A stretch of 64,000 nt of DNA from Parafrankia sp041008525. GTDB taxonomy: Bacteria; Actinomycetota; Actinomycetes; Frankiales; Frankiaceae. The stretch lies in assembly GCF_041008525.1 (NCBI RefSeq), contig NZ_JBFLUG010000003.1, forward strand, positions 99,631 to 163,630, given 5' to 3'. A model generated the notes under the pieces. It saw only the letters and a program-made list of their open reading frames with translations, did not search any database and was not told the DNA's origin. Position 1 is the first letter of the stretch. Each line of letters opens with the position of its first letter. This document shows, piece after piece, positions 62,212 through 64,000 of this stretch. Position numbers and translations under genes: made by a program.

Positions 62212-63578
62212 GAGCCCGCCGGATCGCCGACCGGTGACACGCCGGTCGGTGGGGCGCCGACAGCCGCCCGCGGCGCGCCCGGCCCGGTCCGGTTCACGGC
62301 ATCCGAGGCGAGCTGGCGTTCCCTCCAGTCGGAGGGGAGCAGGTGGTCCAGCACGTCGTCCACGGTCACCACCCCCACCAGGCGTCCCGCGTCGTCGAGG
62401 ACGGGCGCCGCGACCAGGTTGTACGAGGCCAGGTGACGTGTCACCTCAGGTAGCGGGGTGTCCGGGCGCAGCGGGGTGATGTCGACGTCGATGACGCCGC
62501 CCACCAGCGTGCTGGGCGGCTCCCGCAGCAGCCGCTGGAAGTGCGCGAGCCCCAGGTAACGCCCGGTCGGCGTCTCGTACGGCGGGCGCACCACGTACAC
62601 CTGGGCGGCGAGTGCCGGGGAGAGCTCGGGTTCACGCACCCGCGCCAGTGCCTCGGCGACCGTGGCGTTCGGGGCCAGCACCACCGGCTCGCTGGTCATC
62701 ATGCCGCCGGCGGTGTCGTCGGCGTAGACCAGCAGCCGGCGCACCGGCGCCGCCTCCTCGGGCTCCATCAGGCGCAGCAGCCGCTCGGCCTCGTCGGTGG
62801 GCAGCTCACCCAGCAGGTCAGCGGCGTCGTCCGGGCCCATGGCCTCCAACACGTCGGCGGCCCGCTCCGCGGCGAGGCCACCGAGCAGCTCCACCTGCTC
62901 CTCCTCGGGGAGCTCCTCGAGGACGTCCGCCAGCCGCTCGTCGTCGAGCGCCGCCGCGACCTCCGCGCGCCGTTTGCTCGACAGATGGTGCAGCAGTGAC
63001 GCCAGGTCGGCGGGGCGCAGCCGCTCGAAGGCGGCCAGCAGGTTGGCCGCGCCCTGGCCCTCCTCCGGCAGCGTGAAGCCGGTGACCTCGTCCCAGCCGA
63101 CGGTCCGGACCTCGCCACGGCGCCCCTTGCCGACCCGCACCGCGACCTGGTCGAGGAGCCAGTCCCCGCCGCGGGTCGGCTCGATGGCGGCATCGACGAC
63201 GGTCACCTCGCGCCCCTGCGGGGCGGTGCCGTCCACGGACGGCTCCACCCGCGGCGGCAGCAGCGTGACCCGGCGGTCGAGCAGCTCGGCGAGTACCCGG
63301 GTCTCGTTCGGGCGCTGCGCGAAACGGCGCCAGCTCAGCCGCGCCGAGGAGAGCACCACGGCGCCGGACTCGACGCCGGTGACCCGGGAGATCGGCACGA
63401 AGATGGGGCGCCGCTGGACCTCCACGGCCAAGCCGAGGACCCGCGGGGGCTCGTGGCCCAGCCGCAGCGTGACGATCACATCGTGGACCCGGCCGACCTG
63501 GTCGCCGTTCGGGTCCAGGACCAGCAGCCCGGCGAGGCGCCGGCAGTAGACCCTGGAGGGGCCCTGTCGCGCTGTCAC
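62208..63578 (-). CDS. MgtE N-terminal and CBS domain protein with PRC-barrel, no channel domain
   Basis: A 456-residue soluble protein. An N-terminal PRC-barrel-like region (about 10-160, GLLVLDPNGDQVGRVHDVIV) precedes an MgtE_N superhelical domain (about 195-300, LAALDDERLADVLEELPEEE type repeats) and a CBS pair (about 300-430, DDTAGGMMTSEPVVLAPNAT; LVGVVTVDDVLDHLLPSDWR). The MgtE transmembrane channel is absent. Acidic patches in these modules bind Mg2+ in MgtE, so it may be a Mg2+ or nucleotide sensor. GTG 63578 has GGGAGG upstream. It is coupled to DUF1003 by a GTGA overlap. Confidence 0.88.
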   Translation of the reverse strand: MTARQGPSRVYCRRLAGLLVLDPNGDQVGRVHDVIVTLRLGHEPPRVLGLAVEVQRRPIFVPISRVTGVESGAVVLSSARLSWRRFAQRPNETRVLAELLDRRVTLLPPRVEPSVDGTAPQGREVTVVDAAIEPTRGGDWLLDQVAVRVGKGRRGEVRTVGWDEVTGFTLPEEGQGAANLLAAFERLRPADLASLLHHLSSKRRAEVAAALDDERLADVLEELPEEEQVELLGGLAAERAADVLEAMGPDDAADLLGELPTDEAERLLRLMEPEEAAPVRRLLVYADDTAGGMMTSEPVVLAPNATVAEALARVREPELSPALAAQVYVVRPPYETPTGRYLGLAHFQRLLREPPSTLVGGVIDVDITPLRPDTPLPEVTRHLASYNLVAAPVLDDAGRLVGVVTVDDVLDHLLPSDWRERQLASDAVNRTGPGAPRAAVGAPPTGVSPVGDPAGS

Positions 63579-63865
63579 CGCCGCCCTCCCGCGAGGCGTG
63601 CACCGGCCAGGCGGCCGTCAGGGGCGGGGGAAACCGGGGCCGGCGCCGCGTGCGACGGTGCCGGAGGCGCAGGGGTCACGGCCGGAGGCTACCCGCGCGC
63701 CGCCCGTCCGCAACACGCCGGGACGCGAGACCGCGCGCATCACATCAGGCCGCACCCGTCAGCCGCCGTGCCGCGGCTGCCGTGCCGCGGCTGCCATGCC
63801 CGTCGGCCGCCATGACACAGCCGCCATGACACAGCCGCCATGCCACGGCCGCGCCGGAGGTGGCC
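63579..63865. repeat. GC-rich gap with short tandem repeats
   Basis: This stretch has no credible gene. GCCGTGCCGCGGCT-like 14-bp units (about 63766-63795) and GACACAGCCGCCAT units (about 63813-63842) are repeated in tandem. The repeats end where base composition changes sharply near 63867. Confidence 0.6.
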
Positions 63866-64000
63866 TAGTACTCCAGCCGGACTTTAGTGATCATTTTGAT
63901 CTGATGGGTCATGGTTGAGATGCGACGTTGAGGTGGAGCCGGTCCAGGCACGCAAGAGGCCACCGGTGATCATCGAGGTTTGTGACGACTCTCGAAGATC
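63866..64000. mobile_element. Possible edge of an insertion element, cut by the window end
   Basis: GC content drops abruptly at ~63867, right after the GC-rich repeats. The terminal ~135 bases begin TAGTACTCCAGCCGGACTTT and include TGATCATTTTGATC. On the minus strand a frame open from the window end reads ...NLDDHRWPLACLDRLHLNV and stops 13 bases before the ATGACCC motif, consistent with the C-terminus of a transposase. No terminal repeat can be verified because the other end is outside. Confidence 0.35.

Overview
The window is chromosomal DNA of a very high-GC actinobacterium. Strong GC bias at third codon positions, many GTG starts, WhiB, DUF397/DUF5753, ANTAR, AdnAB and mycoredoxin genes, and frequent Ala/Gly/Pro-rich insertions inside conserved proteins all point there. 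Gene content and style look Frankia-like, but genus is inference. From about 11.9 to 52.9 kb the gene order follows, with insertions, the mycobacterial block from the UPF0182 gene to the soj-like gene (recalled as about Rv3193c-Rv3213c).

Layout. 0-1.5 kb: 3' end of a hisN-type phosphatase and a glycerophosphodiesterase. 1.5-2.7 kb: gene-poor, compositionally atypical stretch with two doubtful small minus-strand ORFs and three 15-bp-spaced direct repeats. 2.7-9.1 kb: amine/polyamine catabolism cluster (alpha/beta hydrolase, aminobutyraldehyde-type dehydrogenase, FAD amine oxidoreductase, class III aminotransferase, divergent Lrp/AsnC regulator). 9.2-11.7 kb: small protein, ABC exporter, initiator tRNA with its own promoter and terminator. 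11.9-19.2 kb: UPF0182, PPA1309, YlbL-type protease, small membrane protein, MoaE and DUF2342 protein. 19.9-28.6 kb: ThiF-like protein, ABC1 kinase, alkaline-phosphatase-fold protein, whiB7 with a long regulated leader, uvrD2 and mycoredoxin. 28.7-35.7 kb: GAF-ANTAR protein, M16 peptidase pair, small membrane protein, PucR regulator, EEP hydrolase. 35.7-46.5 kb: repair and sulfur-transfer genes (adnB-adnA, SDR, alkyltransferase-like protein, moeZ, ku). 46.7-53 kb: small acidic protein, TetR, DUF3107, ferritin-like protein, DEAD-box helicase, zinc-ribbon protein, orphan ParA. 53.1-57.9 kb: two coupled CNNM/CBS membrane proteins, an MhuD-like monooxygenase, two unrecognised proteins. 58-63.6 kb: XRE/DUF5753 with two DUF397 genes, RecB-like nuclease, chorismate mutase, DUF1003, MgtE-N/CBS protein. 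The last ~130 bases look like the edge of a mobile element.

Two themes stand out. First, DNA repair is concentrated here: UvrD2, AdnAB, an alkyltransferase-like protein, Ku and a RecB-type nuclease. Second, whiB7 has a nearly complete set of control elements readable from sequence: a promoter with an AT-rich element 3 bp upstream of the -35 box, an upstream ORF with a strong ribosome binding site, an intrinsic terminator before the gene, and a 9-nt stretch at the end of the upstream ORF complementary to the terminator. No CRISPR array, prophage, rRNA or intact insertion sequence was seen. All family assignments come from reading motifs, not from database searches.
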